Source: SPCO01 sp964427285 | GTDB lineage: Bacteria > Chloroflexota > Limnocylindria > Limnocylindrales > CSP1-4 | Assembly (NCBI GenBank): GCA_964427285.1 | Contig: CAYRTS010000002.1 | Span: forward strand, 30,466 to 94,465 | Reading direction: 5' to 3' | Length of the DNA: 64,000 nt | Shown here: positions 8,491-15,433 of the stretch, in pieces | How the letters are laid out: the number at the start of each line of letters is the position of its first letter | Position numbering within the stretch: the first letter of the stretch is position 1 | Notes under the pieces: generated by a model | Told to the model about the DNA's origin: nothing | Database searches by the model: none | The model's input: the letters and a program-made list of their open reading frames with translations, nothing else | Position numbers and translations under genes: made by a program

Positions 8491-8521
8491 CGATCCCGGG
8501 CAGGTCGCGTCAGCAGACCGA

Positions 8522-8527
8522 TACCAT
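8522..8527 (+). promoter_or_regulatory. -10 box for leaderless cax gene
   Basis: TACCAT lies exactly six bases before the GTG start and no Shine-Dalgarno sequence is present, which implies a leaderless transcript. No -35 match is visible at the usual distance. Confidence 0.5.
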
Positions 8528-8533
8528 GCCGAC

Positions 8534-9658
8534 GTGACCGCTCAGACCTCGCCCGCGCCTCGTTCCGGCCTGCCGGTCCTTGGCCAGCTGACCCCGGTGG
8601 GCCGGGCGGCGCTGCTGGTCACGGGCGTGGTCAGCGTCGCGGCGATCGTCCTTGATTTCGGCCTGCACGCCGACCCGACACTCCTGTTCGTGGTGTCGGC
8701 AACGGCCATCCTCGGGCTGGCCTGGGTGGTCGGCCTGTCGACCGAGCGGCTCGGCTCGCTGACCGGCCCGCAGGTCGGCGGCATCCTGAACGCGACCTTT
8801 GGCAACATCGCGGAGCTGATCATCGCCTTCTTTGCGCTCCAGGCCGGCTTGATCGAGGTCGTGAAGGCGTCCCTGACCGGATCGATCATCGGCAACCTGC
8901 TCCTGGTCATGGGCGCCAGCGTCCTGTTCGGCGGCCTGCGCCATGGGACCCAGTCGTTCAGCCCGAAGATCGCCGGATCGAACGCTGCGTTGCTCGTGCT
9001 CGCCCTGATCGGGCTGTTCATCCCGGCGGTGTTCGCGCTGACCAACAGCGATCAAGCGCAGGCCACGATCACCGAGGAGTCCGTCCTCGTGGCGCTGGTC
9101 CTGATGACTGGGTATGTGATCTCGTTGATCTACCAGTTCACCAACCCGGAACGCACGCTTGGTGGGCACGGCGAGCCGGAGGGCCATGCCGGCCCGGTCT
9201 GGAGCGGTCGGGTCGCCATCGCGGTCCTGCTCGGTGCCGCGGCGCTGCTGGCGGTGCTCTCGGAGATCCTCGTCAGCTCGATCGAGCCGTTCGTCGACAC
9301 CTTCGGGCTGTCTGCCTTCTTTGTCGGCGTGGTCCTGATCCCGACCATCGGCAACCTGGCCGAGCACCTGGTCGCCGTCCAGCTGGCCTGGAAGAACAAG
9401 ATGGAGTTCGCCATGGCGGTGACCTTCGGGTCGAGCCTCCAGGTCGCCCTGTTCGTGGCGCCCCTGCTGGTCCTCATCGGCGTGGCCATCGGCCAGCCGA
9501 TGGACCTGGTCTTCACGCCTCTCGAGATTGCGGCCGTCGCGGCCGCCGTCGGGATCAGCGCCCTGATGGCGATCGACGGCGAATCGAACTGGCTCGAGGG
9601 CGCCTTGCTCATTCTTGTCTACGTGATCCTGGCGGTGTCCTTCTTCGAGTTCACCTGA
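8534..9658 (+). CDS. cax: Ca2+/H+ antiporter (CAX family)
   Basis: A 374-aa polytopic membrane protein of the cation/Ca2+ exchanger superfamily, which uses the proton gradient to expel calcium or related divalent cations. Both signature repeats are seen: GGILNATFGNIAELI near residue 80 with the ion-binding Asn and Glu, and the second half-repeat GNLAEHLVAVQLAWKNK near residue 273 followed by FGSSLQVALF. About eleven hydrophobic segments and the length fit bacterial ChaA/CaxA proteins. The start is GTG with an adjacent -10 box and no ribosome site. The gene is convergent with ssb. Confidence 0.93.
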   Translation: MTAQTSPAPRSGLPVLGQLTPVGRAALLVTGVVSVAAIVLDFGLHADPTLLFVVSATAILGLAWVVGLSTERLGSLTGPQVGGILNATFGNIAELIIAFFALQAGLIEVVKASLTGSIIGNLLLVMGASVLFGGLRHGTQSFSPKIAGSNAALLVLALIGLFIPAVFALTNSDQAQATITEESVLVALVLMTGYVISLIYQFTNPERTLGGHGEPEGHAGPVWSGRVAIAVLLGAAALLAVLSEILVSSIEPFVDTFGLSAFFVGVVLIPTIGNLAEHLVAVQLAWKNKMEFAMAVTFGSSLQVALFVAPLLVLIGVAIGQPMDLVFTPLEIAAVAAAVGISALMAIDGESNWLEGALLILVYVILAVSFFEFT

Positions 9659-9674
9659 GTCGACTCTGCTTGAG

Positions 9675-9707
9675 CGGCGGCGGTGCAGAGGGGGTGCACC
9701 GCCGCCG
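9675..9707. terminator. Bidirectional hairpin between cax and ssb
   Basis: A perfect 13-bp GC-rich stem (9675-9687 with 9695-9707) and a seven-base G-rich loop lie between two convergent stop codons. There is no U tract on either side, so termination efficiency is uncertain, but the position is that of a shared terminator. Confidence 0.7.
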
Positions 9708-9720
9708 AAGATGAAGGCCG

Positions 9721-10197
9721 TCAGGCCGCCTGGGCCTCGGCACCCTCATCGAGGTCGTCATCGTCGTCCGACGACTCCGAATCGAAGGTGCCGGCTGGGA
9801 TCGGCTCCGATGCCGGGGCCTCGTCGAGAGCATCCGCCTGGGAGGCCAGCGAGTCGGCGGCCTGCTGGGCCTCGTAGTCCTTCTTCTTCCGACCGGACAG
9901 CATCTCGACGTGAGATGCCACGATCTCGGTCTTCCAGTGGCGAAGGCCACGCTCGTCATCCCACGAGCGAGTCTGGAGTCGCCCTTCGATGGCGACCTGC
10001 TGGCCCTTGCCGAGGTAGCGACCGGCGATCTCCGCCAGGCGCTCCCACGTGACCACCGCGTGATATTCGGCCTTCTCCTTGCCGTGGCCGATGAATTCAT
10101 TGCTGGCCACGGTGAACGTCGTGACGTTCTTGCCGCTGGCCAGACCGCGCATTTCCGGGTCGCGTGTGAGGCGCCCCGTGAGCAGGACCTTATTCAC
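9721..10197 (-). CDS. ssb: Single-stranded DNA-binding protein
   Basis: A 158-aa SSB with one OB fold over about residues 1-110 (MNKVLLTGRLTRDPEMR, EYHAVVTWERLAEIAGRYLGKGQQVAIEG) and an acidic, disordered tail (SSDDDDDLDEGAEAQAA). It coats single-stranded DNA in replication and repair. The tail ends in AEAQAA and lacks the hydrophobic Ile-Pro-Phe-type tip that normally docks partner proteins. The start is GTG with a good AAGGAGA site. Its upstream region and first 17 codons are duplicated about 2 kb away, before the M15 peptidase operon. No rpsF or rpsR flanks it. Confidence 0.95.
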   Translation of the reverse strand: MNKVLLTGRLTRDPEMRGLASGKNVTTFTVASNEFIGHGKEKAEYHAVVTWERLAEIAGRYLGKGQQVAIEGRLQTRSWDDERGLRHWKTEIVASHVEMLSGRKKKDYEAQQAADSLASQADALDEAPASEPIPAGTFDSESSDDDDDLDEGAEAQAA

Positions 10198-10325
10198 GGT
10201 CCGATCTCCTTCCCGGTCGGTCGGCTGCGCCGATCTCGACCCTGCGTCTCCGGCGGGATGACAAGATCAAGGTAGCGACGACCTCTGCACTGGCACGTAT
10301 CGAGGTCTTATCCGGCGATCAACCG
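10147..10325 (-). repeat. ssb 5' region, copy A of a 179-bp duplication
   Basis: Covers ssb codons 1-17, the ribosome site and about 130 bases upstream. It aligns end to end with 12221-12399. The most conserved stretch (10198-10241 against 12273-12315) differs by a single inserted G. A second block around CACGTATCG and CTTATC (plus-strand reading) is also kept, so promoter elements probably lie there. Confidence 0.85.
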
Positions 10326-10382
10326 TGGAAGCGATGCCGTCAGACGTGATCTCTCGCGGGCGCGTCGATCGGGCCGTCCGGC

Positions 10383-10835
10383 CTACCGCACGCCGGCGAG
10401 GATCTCCATGAACTCGGGGACGGTCAGTCCACCGACGCTGATGCTGTACAAGTGGCACGGTTCATCCACCGAGGCTTCCTGCCAGATGACGGCAAGTTCA
10501 TTGAGCGATGCTTCGCGGAAGATCTCCGCATCATGGCCCCGGACCATGACCCGCTGGCCTGTGGGCATGCCGCCGATTGGGCCTGGACTTCCTGACACGA
10601 ATGCCAGGAACCGGCCATCCGGATGCCTGTAGATCACAGTGTCCGCAAGGAAGTCCTCGCCCGCCTCGACCGAGGAGCGTTCGGCGATCTCGAAGCCGGA
10701 TGGGATAACCGTCGGGTTGAGCAGCGGGCAGATTCGGGGTGAGATTGGCGGCCCCGGCGAGGTGCTCGCCGGGGCCGCGCAGCCCGCCAGCACCAACGCC
10801 AGCAGGCCGCCAAACAGGCGTGAGCGACCCGTCAC
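10383..10835 (-). CDS. Lipoprotein of unknown function
   Basis: A 150-aa protein with a short signal peptide and lipobox (LVLAGCAAP, Cys19), so it is probably anchored to the outer face of the membrane. The mature part includes FEIAERSSVEAGEDFLADTV, a Gly/Pro-rich loop and a C-terminal region with CHLYSISVGGLTVPEFMEIL. No family was recognised. It is the last gene of a three-gene operon and its start overlaps the stop of the upstream gene (ATGA), so it is translationally coupled. Two further cysteines (in ICPLL and PCHLY) could form a disulphide outside the cell. Confidence 0.8.
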   Translation of the reverse strand: MTGRSRLFGGLLALVLAGCAAPASTSPGPPISPRICPLLNPTVIPSGFEIAERSSVEAGEDFLADTVIYRHPDGRFLAFVSGSPGPIGGMPTGQRVMVRGHDAEIFREASLNELAVIWQEASVDEPCHLYSISVGGLTVPEFMEILAGVR

Positions 10836-11587
10836 TCCTGAAATGGTGCCGGATCGGCAAGCGGCTCCTCAAGCGGGCCGCTGCCGTCAGGATGGCTTTC
10901 CTGACCGAGCCCGACGAAACCGCCACCAAGCTTGTGCACGCGAAGCACGGTGAGATCGGCGACGCCCGCCGCTCGGGCAAAATCGATGAACTCCGCGGCG
11001 CCGAGCTTTGTTCGAAACGCCGTCAGGGTCAGGAAACGACCGGGCCTGAGGCTGAATGTCGGGGTCAGTCGCCCGGCGAGGTTCGCTCTTGCGCATGGAC
11101 GGAACCCTGGCGTGCCGCACCCGACTTCGTCTTTCGCGGCAAGGAATGGTCTGATTGCCGCCCTGCTGACGTACCTGAGGTTGACGGTCTGATACGCCTT
11201 CACCTCGGAGAGGCCGCGAGGACATTCCATCCCGGTTTCGCGCCGCCACTCTGCACACGGGACCACGCGCAGATCGGCTGATGTCTGTTCGTAGACGCCC
11301 ACAACAGCGTAGTTGTCGGACTCATCGATGTAGAAGCCCTGCAGGTGACCGAACGAGCGCTGGGCACCAGCAGCGGCGGCCTCGGCCTCAGCGCGCGAGC
11401 CGTAGTCGCCGCCGATGACGATCAACAGTGTCTCACCGACGCCGGAGTTTGGGACGAGCGTGCCAGCATCGATCGCGGGAGCCGGCTGCTCCGGATTGCC
11501 TCCCAGGACGATCCCCGTCGTGGAGCCGGCAACGGCGATGGCTACCATCGGCAGGAAGAGCCGAAGTCGTCGTGGAACGCGTCGCAT
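10832..11587 (-). CDS. Exported or membrane-anchored protein, unknown function
   Basis: A 251-aa protein with an N-terminal basic region (MRRVPRRLRLF) and one hydrophobic segment (PMVAIAVAGSTTGIVLGG) that is either a signal peptide or an anchor. Residues 45-95 include ETLLIVIGGDYGSRAEAEAAA; a similar half (FLTLTAFRTKLGAAEFIDFA) recurs near residue 195. The spacing loosely recalls SPOR-type peptidoglycan-binding repeats, but I cannot confirm this. Four internal cysteines suggest disulphides. The ATG chosen has GAGGTG upstream. It lies ten bases after the M15 peptidase gene and overlaps the lipoprotein gene, so it is the middle gene of the operon. Confidence 0.75.
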   Translation of the reverse strand: MRRVPRRLRLFLPMVAIAVAGSTTGIVLGGNPEQPAPAIDAGTLVPNSGVGETLLIVIGGDYGSRAEAEAAAAGAQRSFGHLQGFYIDESDNYAVVGVYEQTSADLRVVPCAEWRRETGMECPRGLSEVKAYQTVNLRYVSRAAIRPFLAAKDEVGCGTPGFRPCARANLAGRLTPTFSLRPGRFLTLTAFRTKLGAAEFIDFARAAGVADLTVLRVHKLGGGFVGLGQESHPDGSGPLEEPLADPAPFQE

Positions 11588-11597
11588 CGTGCTCACC

Positions 11598-12194
11598 TCA
11601 ATATCCCGTTGCGTACTGGAAGTGCATCGCGTCTCCAAACGTGATGCCCCATTTCCAGCCGTGTTGTTGAAAGATTTCGGCCACCCGTGGATCGATCGAG
11701 TGGTTGTGTTTGTGTGTCCCGCCGATGTGTTCGTATGCCGAGTTGATATCGATCGCGATGCCCCACGAGTGGGTGCTTCGGACCTGCGTCCCGTCGATGT
11801 ACTTGCAGATGTACCCCCAGATCCCGTGTTTAACGGGCTTGTGCTCGTTGGTCACGTGACCTACGACATCCCACCAGAGGTTGGTCGAGAGTCCACCGTT
11901 CCCGACGTACCAGCCCGGCACCGCCTTGCCGCCAAGCTTCTTGTGGAAGTTGACGTTGTATGCCACTCCGTCGTCCCAAGCCACCCACTGGAAGCGGTTG
12001 AAGTTCTTGTCCGTGCCGAGGCACGGCTCGCCGAACGTCGCCTTGATGGCGGCAATGCCGTTGGGGACCGTCGGATAGCCATCGTGACGGTGGGTCCAGC
12101 CGGCGTTTGCTGAGTGTCCGGCGAACGCTGAGCCGACGAAGACGAACAACGCCATCGTCGCGATCCCGATGGAGCGTCGCGTGAGGCGCTTCAT
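11598..12194 (-). CDS. Exported M15-family metallopeptidase (D-Ala-D-Ala / L-Ala-D-Glu peptidase-like)
   Basis: A 198-aa secreted protein with a signal peptide (ATMALFVFVGSAFAG) and a compact M15C/VanY-like zinc peptidase domain. The metal ligands sit in STHSWGIAIDIN near residue 143 (the SxHxxGxAxD motif) and in the final GDAMHFQY motif near residue 190. Such enzymes trim peptidoglycan stem peptides. The start ATG overlaps the stop of an upstream 26-codon leader ORF derived from ssb (12191-12271), so translation is probably coupled to that leader. The genes downstream encode two more exported proteins, giving an envelope operon. Confidence 0.85.
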   Translation of the reverse strand: MKRLTRRSIGIATMALFVFVGSAFAGHSANAGWTHRHDGYPTVPNGIAAIKATFGEPCLGTDKNFNRFQWVAWDDGVAYNVNFHKKLGGKAVPGWYVGNGGLSTNLWWDVVGHVTNEHKPVKHGIWGYICKYIDGTQVRSTHSWGIAIDINSAYEHIGGTHKHNHSIDPRVAEIFQQHGWKWGITFGDAMHFQYATGY

Positions 12195-12271
12195 CTGACG
12201 GTCGTCCGCTGCGTTGTGGTGCGCATCCCGGCGTCTCGCACGGGGCGCTCCGTGAACAGGACCGTGTGCAT
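12191..12271 (-). CDS. 26-codon leader ORF, remnant of the ssb N-terminus
   Basis: A short ORF (MHTVLFTERPVRDAGMR followed by nine more residues) with a perfect AAGGAGA ribosome site identical to that of ssb. Nine of the first 18 residues match SSB in register, including VL, T, R, RD and MR. The stop TGA overlaps the ATG of the M15 peptidase gene (ATGA). It is best read as a duplicated, diverged 5' end of ssb that now supplies the translation initiation site for the operon. Similarity, ribosome site and overlap are seen directly; the coupling function is inference. Confidence 0.75.
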   Translation of the reverse strand: MHTVLFTERPVRDAGMRTTTQRTTVR

Positions 12272-12399
12272 TGGTCCGATCTCCTTCCCGTCGGTCGGCT
12301 GCGCCGATCTCGACCTTCCAATTCCGGCGGGATGAGAACGTCAGACTAGCCAGGGACTCTGCACTCGCACGTATCGGCGGCTTATCAGGTTGTCAACCG
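12221..12399 (-). repeat. Diverged copy B of the ssb 5' region
   Basis: Second copy of the 179-bp segment at 10147-10325 in the same orientation. It carries the duplicated upstream region, ribosome site and first 17 codons of ssb. It probably drives the M15 peptidase operon and lies divergent from the purA promoter. Confidence 0.85.
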
Positions 12400-12441
12400 C
12401 CTCGGCCCAGCGATCACGCGCGACGGGCGGCCGATCGGCGC

Positions 12442-12450
12442 TGCTATACT
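12442..12450 (+). promoter_or_regulatory. Extended -10 promoter of the purine operon
   Basis: TGCTATACT is an extended -10 element (TG-n-TATACT, five of six consensus bases). No good -35 is seen, as is common for extended -10 promoters. The predicted start near 12457 gives a leader of about 225 bases before purA. Confidence 0.6.
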
Positions 12451-12456
12451 CCGGCC

Positions 12457-12636
12457 CTCCTCAGAACGCGCGGGCGAGCCCGTCAACCAGGAGGTCAGCG
12501 ATCGCGCTTACAGGGCGCATCGGTCGTCCCGTGAGGCGCCCGAGCGACCAGTCGACAGCGATCCGCCGAACGCTCGGTGGGTCCACGAGGGAGTGGTCTA
12601 CCCGGTTCCCGGGCCCCCAGGCGAGGGGCCTTTTTT
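12457..12636 (+). promoter_or_regulatory. Structured purA leader with candidate antiterminator/terminator switch
   Basis: The untranslated leader folds in several places: CCTCCT/AGGAGG enclosing CGGGC/GCCCG, and GGGCGC/GCGCCC. At 12589-12616, GGG pairs with CCC, and a second helix (12601-12605 with 12609-12613) follows a bulge containing TGGT. These helices share bases with the terminator at 12612-12636, so the two folds exclude each other. The bulge-plus-two-helix layout resembles a T-box antiterminator, but no specifier stem was recognised, so the sensed signal is unknown. Confidence 0.45.
12612..12636 (+). terminator. Intrinsic terminator (attenuator) upstream of purA
   Basis: A 6-bp all-GC stem (GGCCCC, 12612-12617, with GGGGCC, 12625-12630), a seven-base loop and six consecutive T residues. 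No complete plus-strand gene precedes it, so it acts on the purA leader itself. Confidence 0.75.
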
Positions 12637-12682
12637 CATGGTCCCGGACGCGGCGCGCAAATCGCGCAGGAGACGCGTCCTG

Positions 12683-14023
12683 ATGCCGGCCACCGTGATC
12701 GTCGGGCTCCAGTGGGGCGACGAGGGCAAGGGCAAGATGACGGACTTCCTGGCCGAGGGGGTGGCCATGGTCGTCCGCTACCAGGGTGGCGACAACGCCG
12801 GACACACCGTGGTCAAGGGTGACGAGGTCTTCAAGCTCCGCCTGACGCCGTCGGGCGTGCTTTACCCGCACATCACGTCGGTGATCGGCAACGGCGTCGT
12901 GGTCAACCCGGTCACCCTGATCGACGAGCTGGACATGCTCGCCGCGCGTGGCATCGACGTCGCCCGCGTCCGCGTGAGCCGCAGCTCGCACGTGATCATG
13001 CCGTACCACGTGGCCCTGGACGTCGGCAACGAGCTCCGCCTGGGCGACGCAAAGGTGGGCACGACCGGGCGCGGGATCGGGCCGACGTATGGCGATCGGG
13101 CCTGGCGGATCGGCCTGCGCATGGAGGACCTCCTCGACCCGGCGATCCTGCGCGAACGGATCGGCCGTGCGCTGCCCGACAAGAACCTCCTGCTCGAGGC
13201 GATGGGCTGCCCAACCTTTGAAGTCGAACCTCTGGTCGTGATGGCGGCGACCTGGGGCGAACGCCTCCGCCCCCATCTTGATGACACTACGTGGCTGGTC
13301 CAGGGCGCCCTCGCCCGTGGGGAGCACGTGCTCCTGGAAGGTGCCCAGGGGACGCTCCTGGATCTCGATCACGGGAGCTACCCGTTCGTGACGTCATCGA
13401 ATCCGGTCGCCGGCGGCGCCTGCACCGGCGGGGGGATCGGGCCGCTCCAGGTGGACGAGGTGATCGGGGTCATCAAGGCCTACTCAACCCGGGTCGGCTC
13501 CGGACCCTATCCGACCGAGCTGCACGACGAGATCGGGGCCGGGATCGCCTCGCGCGGCCACGAATTCGGGACGGTCACGGGGCGGCCGCGGCGGGTCGGC
13601 TGGCTGGACGTGGTGCCGCTGCGCTATGCCGTCGCCGTCAACAGCGTCAGTTCGATCACCCTCAACAAGCTCGACATCCTCTCTGGCATCGAAACCATTC
13701 GCGTGTGCGTTGCCTACGACCTTGACGGTCAACGGGTCGAAACCTGGCCATCGAGCGGCGCCTCGCTCGCCCGGGCCACCCCGATCTACGAGGACTTCCC
13801 AGGCTGGAACGAGCCGATCCACGATGTCCGGTCGCTGGCCGACCTGCCCGAGAACGCCCGGCGTTACGTCACCGCCATCGAGACCCACGCGGGCGTCCCG
13901 ATCATCTTCGTATCCGTCGGCCCGGAGCGAACCCAGACGATCGAGCGGGCCTGGCGGCCGATGCGGGGACGGTCCGGCCTCGCCGGCGGGATGTCCGGCG
14001 GGCAGCCCGGGGGGGTCGGGTGA
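12683..14023 (+). CDS. purA: Adenylosuccinate synthetase
   Basis: A 446-aa cytosolic enzyme that joins IMP and aspartate with GTP to give adenylosuccinate, the first step from IMP to AMP. The N-terminal GTP loop is GLQWGDEGKGK, with the catalytic Asp at residue 13. Other family motifs are GGDNAGHTV, GTTGRGIGPTY, LEGAQGTLLDLDHG and the C-terminal GRPRRVGWLD. The ATG chosen gives the standard MPATVIVGLQ start and has AGGAGA upstream. It is the first gene of the purine operon, preceded by an attenuator. Its end overlaps the purD GTG. A Gly-rich tail of about 15 residues extends past the conserved domain. Confidence 0.97.
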   Translation: MPATVIVGLQWGDEGKGKMTDFLAEGVAMVVRYQGGDNAGHTVVKGDEVFKLRLTPSGVLYPHITSVIGNGVVVNPVTLIDELDMLAARGIDVARVRVSRSSHVIMPYHVALDVGNELRLGDAKVGTTGRGIGPTYGDRAWRIGLRMEDLLDPAILRERIGRALPDKNLLLEAMGCPTFEVEPLVVMAATWGERLRPHLDDTTWLVQGALARGEHVLLEGAQGTLLDLDHGSYPFVTSSNPVAGGACTGGGIGPLQVDEVIGVIKAYSTRVGSGPYPTELHDEIGAGIASRGHEFGTVTGRPRRVGWLDVVPLRYAVAVNSVSSITLNKLDILSGIETIRVCVAYDLDGQRVETWPSSGASLARATPIYEDFPGWNEPIHDVRSLADLPENARRYVTAIETHAGVPIIFVSVGPERTQTIERAWRPMRGRSGLAGGMSGGQPGGVG

Positions 14024-15423
14024 GCCTGATCGCCCCGACCCGAACCCTCATCGTGGGGAGTGGCGGCCGGGAACATGCGCTGGCCTGGAAGCTCGCCTCG
14101 GAGCCGGGTGGCAACGAAGTGATCGTCGCGCCAGGCAGCCACGCGATCGGCGCCGAGCCCCGCGTGCGATGCCTCCCCGGCGTGAGCCCCCTGGATCCCG
14201 AAGCGGTCGTGGCGGCAGCGCGGCGAGAGGCCGTGGAGCTGGCGATCATCGGACCGGAAGCGCCACTTGCCGCGGGAGTCGCCGACGCCCTGCGCGCGGC
14301 TGGCATCGCGGTGTTCGGCCCATCGGCGGCAGCCGCTCGAATCGAATCGAGCAAGGCGTTCTGCCACGAGATCGCGGCCGCGGCCGGGGTCCGGATGGCC
14401 GTGGCGCGAGCGTTCCGCGACCCCGAGACAGCCCGGGCCTTTGCCGCTCAACTGGCGTCCGGGGGCCACGGTGTCGTGGTCAAGGCGGACGGCCTGGCTG
14501 CCGGCAAGGGTGTGACCGTGTGCGACTCGCTGGACGAGGCCGAACGCGCGATCGTTGAGCTTTTCGCGCTCGTCCAGGGAGTTGGCGCCCGGACCGACTC
14601 GGCAAGCACTGGCGCGGCGAGCACGGGCGCGGCTGGCGCGGAGTCGATTGTCGTGATCGAGGAGCGACTGGCCGGTCCCGAAGCAAGCCTGATCGCCCTG
14701 ACCGACGGCCGTGATGTCGTGGCCCTGCCCATCGCCCGCGACCACAAGCGCCTGCGCGACGGGGACGAGGGGCCGAACACGGGCGGAATGGGCGCATTCA
14801 GCCCGCTGCCCGATCTGCCCGATGACGAGGCCGAGCGCCTGTTCGACGCCTTCCACACCCCCATCCTCGCGGAGCTTGCCCAACGGGGAACGCCGTTCGT
14901 CGGCGCGCTGTACGCGGGGCTGATCCTGACCGACGATGGGCCGGTGCTGCTCGAATGCAATGCCCGGTTTGGTGATCCGGAGGCCCAGGCCATCCTGCCG
15001 CGGCTGGCGGTGGCGCTCGGACCCTGGCTGCTCGCGGCCGCCCAGGGCCGACTCGGCTCCGCACTGGCGACCGCCCGGATCACGGGTTCCCGCCTGCCGA
15101 CGATGCCGGGTGCCACCGTCGCGATCGTGCTGGCTGCCGCCGGATATCCGGACCGGCCGCGATCCGGCGACCCGATCACGGGGCTGCGCGAGGCGGCGGC
15201 CAGCGGGGCGCTGCTCTTCCACGCCGGAACCTCGCGGGACGACGACGGCACGGTCCGGACGACCGGCGGACGGGTGTTGTCCATCGTGGGCCGGGGCCCG
15301 GATCTCGACGCCGCCCACAGGGCCGCGACCGGCGCGGCGGACCTGATCGATGCGCCTGGACTGCAGCGCCGGCGCGATATCGGCTTCCATCACGCGCCGT
15401 TCCCGGTTAGCTCGGCCCGATGA
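14020..15423 (+). CDS. purD: Phosphoribosylamine-glycine ligase (GAR synthetase)
   Basis: A 467-aa ATP-grasp enzyme that joins phosphoribosylamine and glycine, step 2 of purine synthesis. It starts with the family motif LIVGSGGREHALAWKLA. ATP-grasp elements are VVKADGLAAGKGV near residue 152, the DHKRLRDGDEGPNTGGMGA loop near 248 and LLECNARFGDPE near 312. An Ala/Ser/Thr-Gly-rich stretch of about 20 residues (encoded at 14585-14643) interrupts the ATP-grasp region before VIEERL and looks like a lineage-specific loop. The GTG start overlaps the purA stop, so the genes are translationally coupled. Confidence 0.97.
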   Translation: MSLIAPTRTLIVGSGGREHALAWKLASEPGGNEVIVAPGSHAIGAEPRVRCLPGVSPLDPEAVVAAARREAVELAIIGPEAPLAAGVADALRAAGIAVFGPSAAAARIESSKAFCHEIAAAAGVRMAVARAFRDPETARAFAAQLASGGHGVVVKADGLAAGKGVTVCDSLDEAERAIVELFALVQGVGARTDSASTGAASTGAAGAESIVVIEERLAGPEASLIALTDGRDVVALPIARDHKRLRDGDEGPNTGGMGAFSPLPDLPDDEAERLFDAFHTPILAELAQRGTPFVGALYAGLILTDDGPVLLECNARFGDPEAQAILPRLAVALGPWLLAAAQGRLGSALATARITGSRLPTMPGATVAIVLAAAGYPDRPRSGDPITGLREAAASGALLFHAGTSRDDDGTVRTTGGRVLSIVGRGPDLDAAHRAATGAADLIDAPGLQRRRDIGFHHAPFPVSSAR

Positions 15424-15433
15424 GGCGGGCCAC

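Noticed and set aside
12457..12630. A genuine T-box riboswitch for purA
   Set aside because: A TGGT bulge and two helices are present, but no specifier loop or stem I consensus was found. T-boxes control amino acid genes, so the identity was left open.
12638..12682. An in-frame upstream ATG for purA right after the T6 tract
   Set aside because: It would add 15 residues (MVPDAARKSRRRRVL) not typical of PurA. The ATG at 12683 has a better-placed ribosome site and gives the usual N-terminus.
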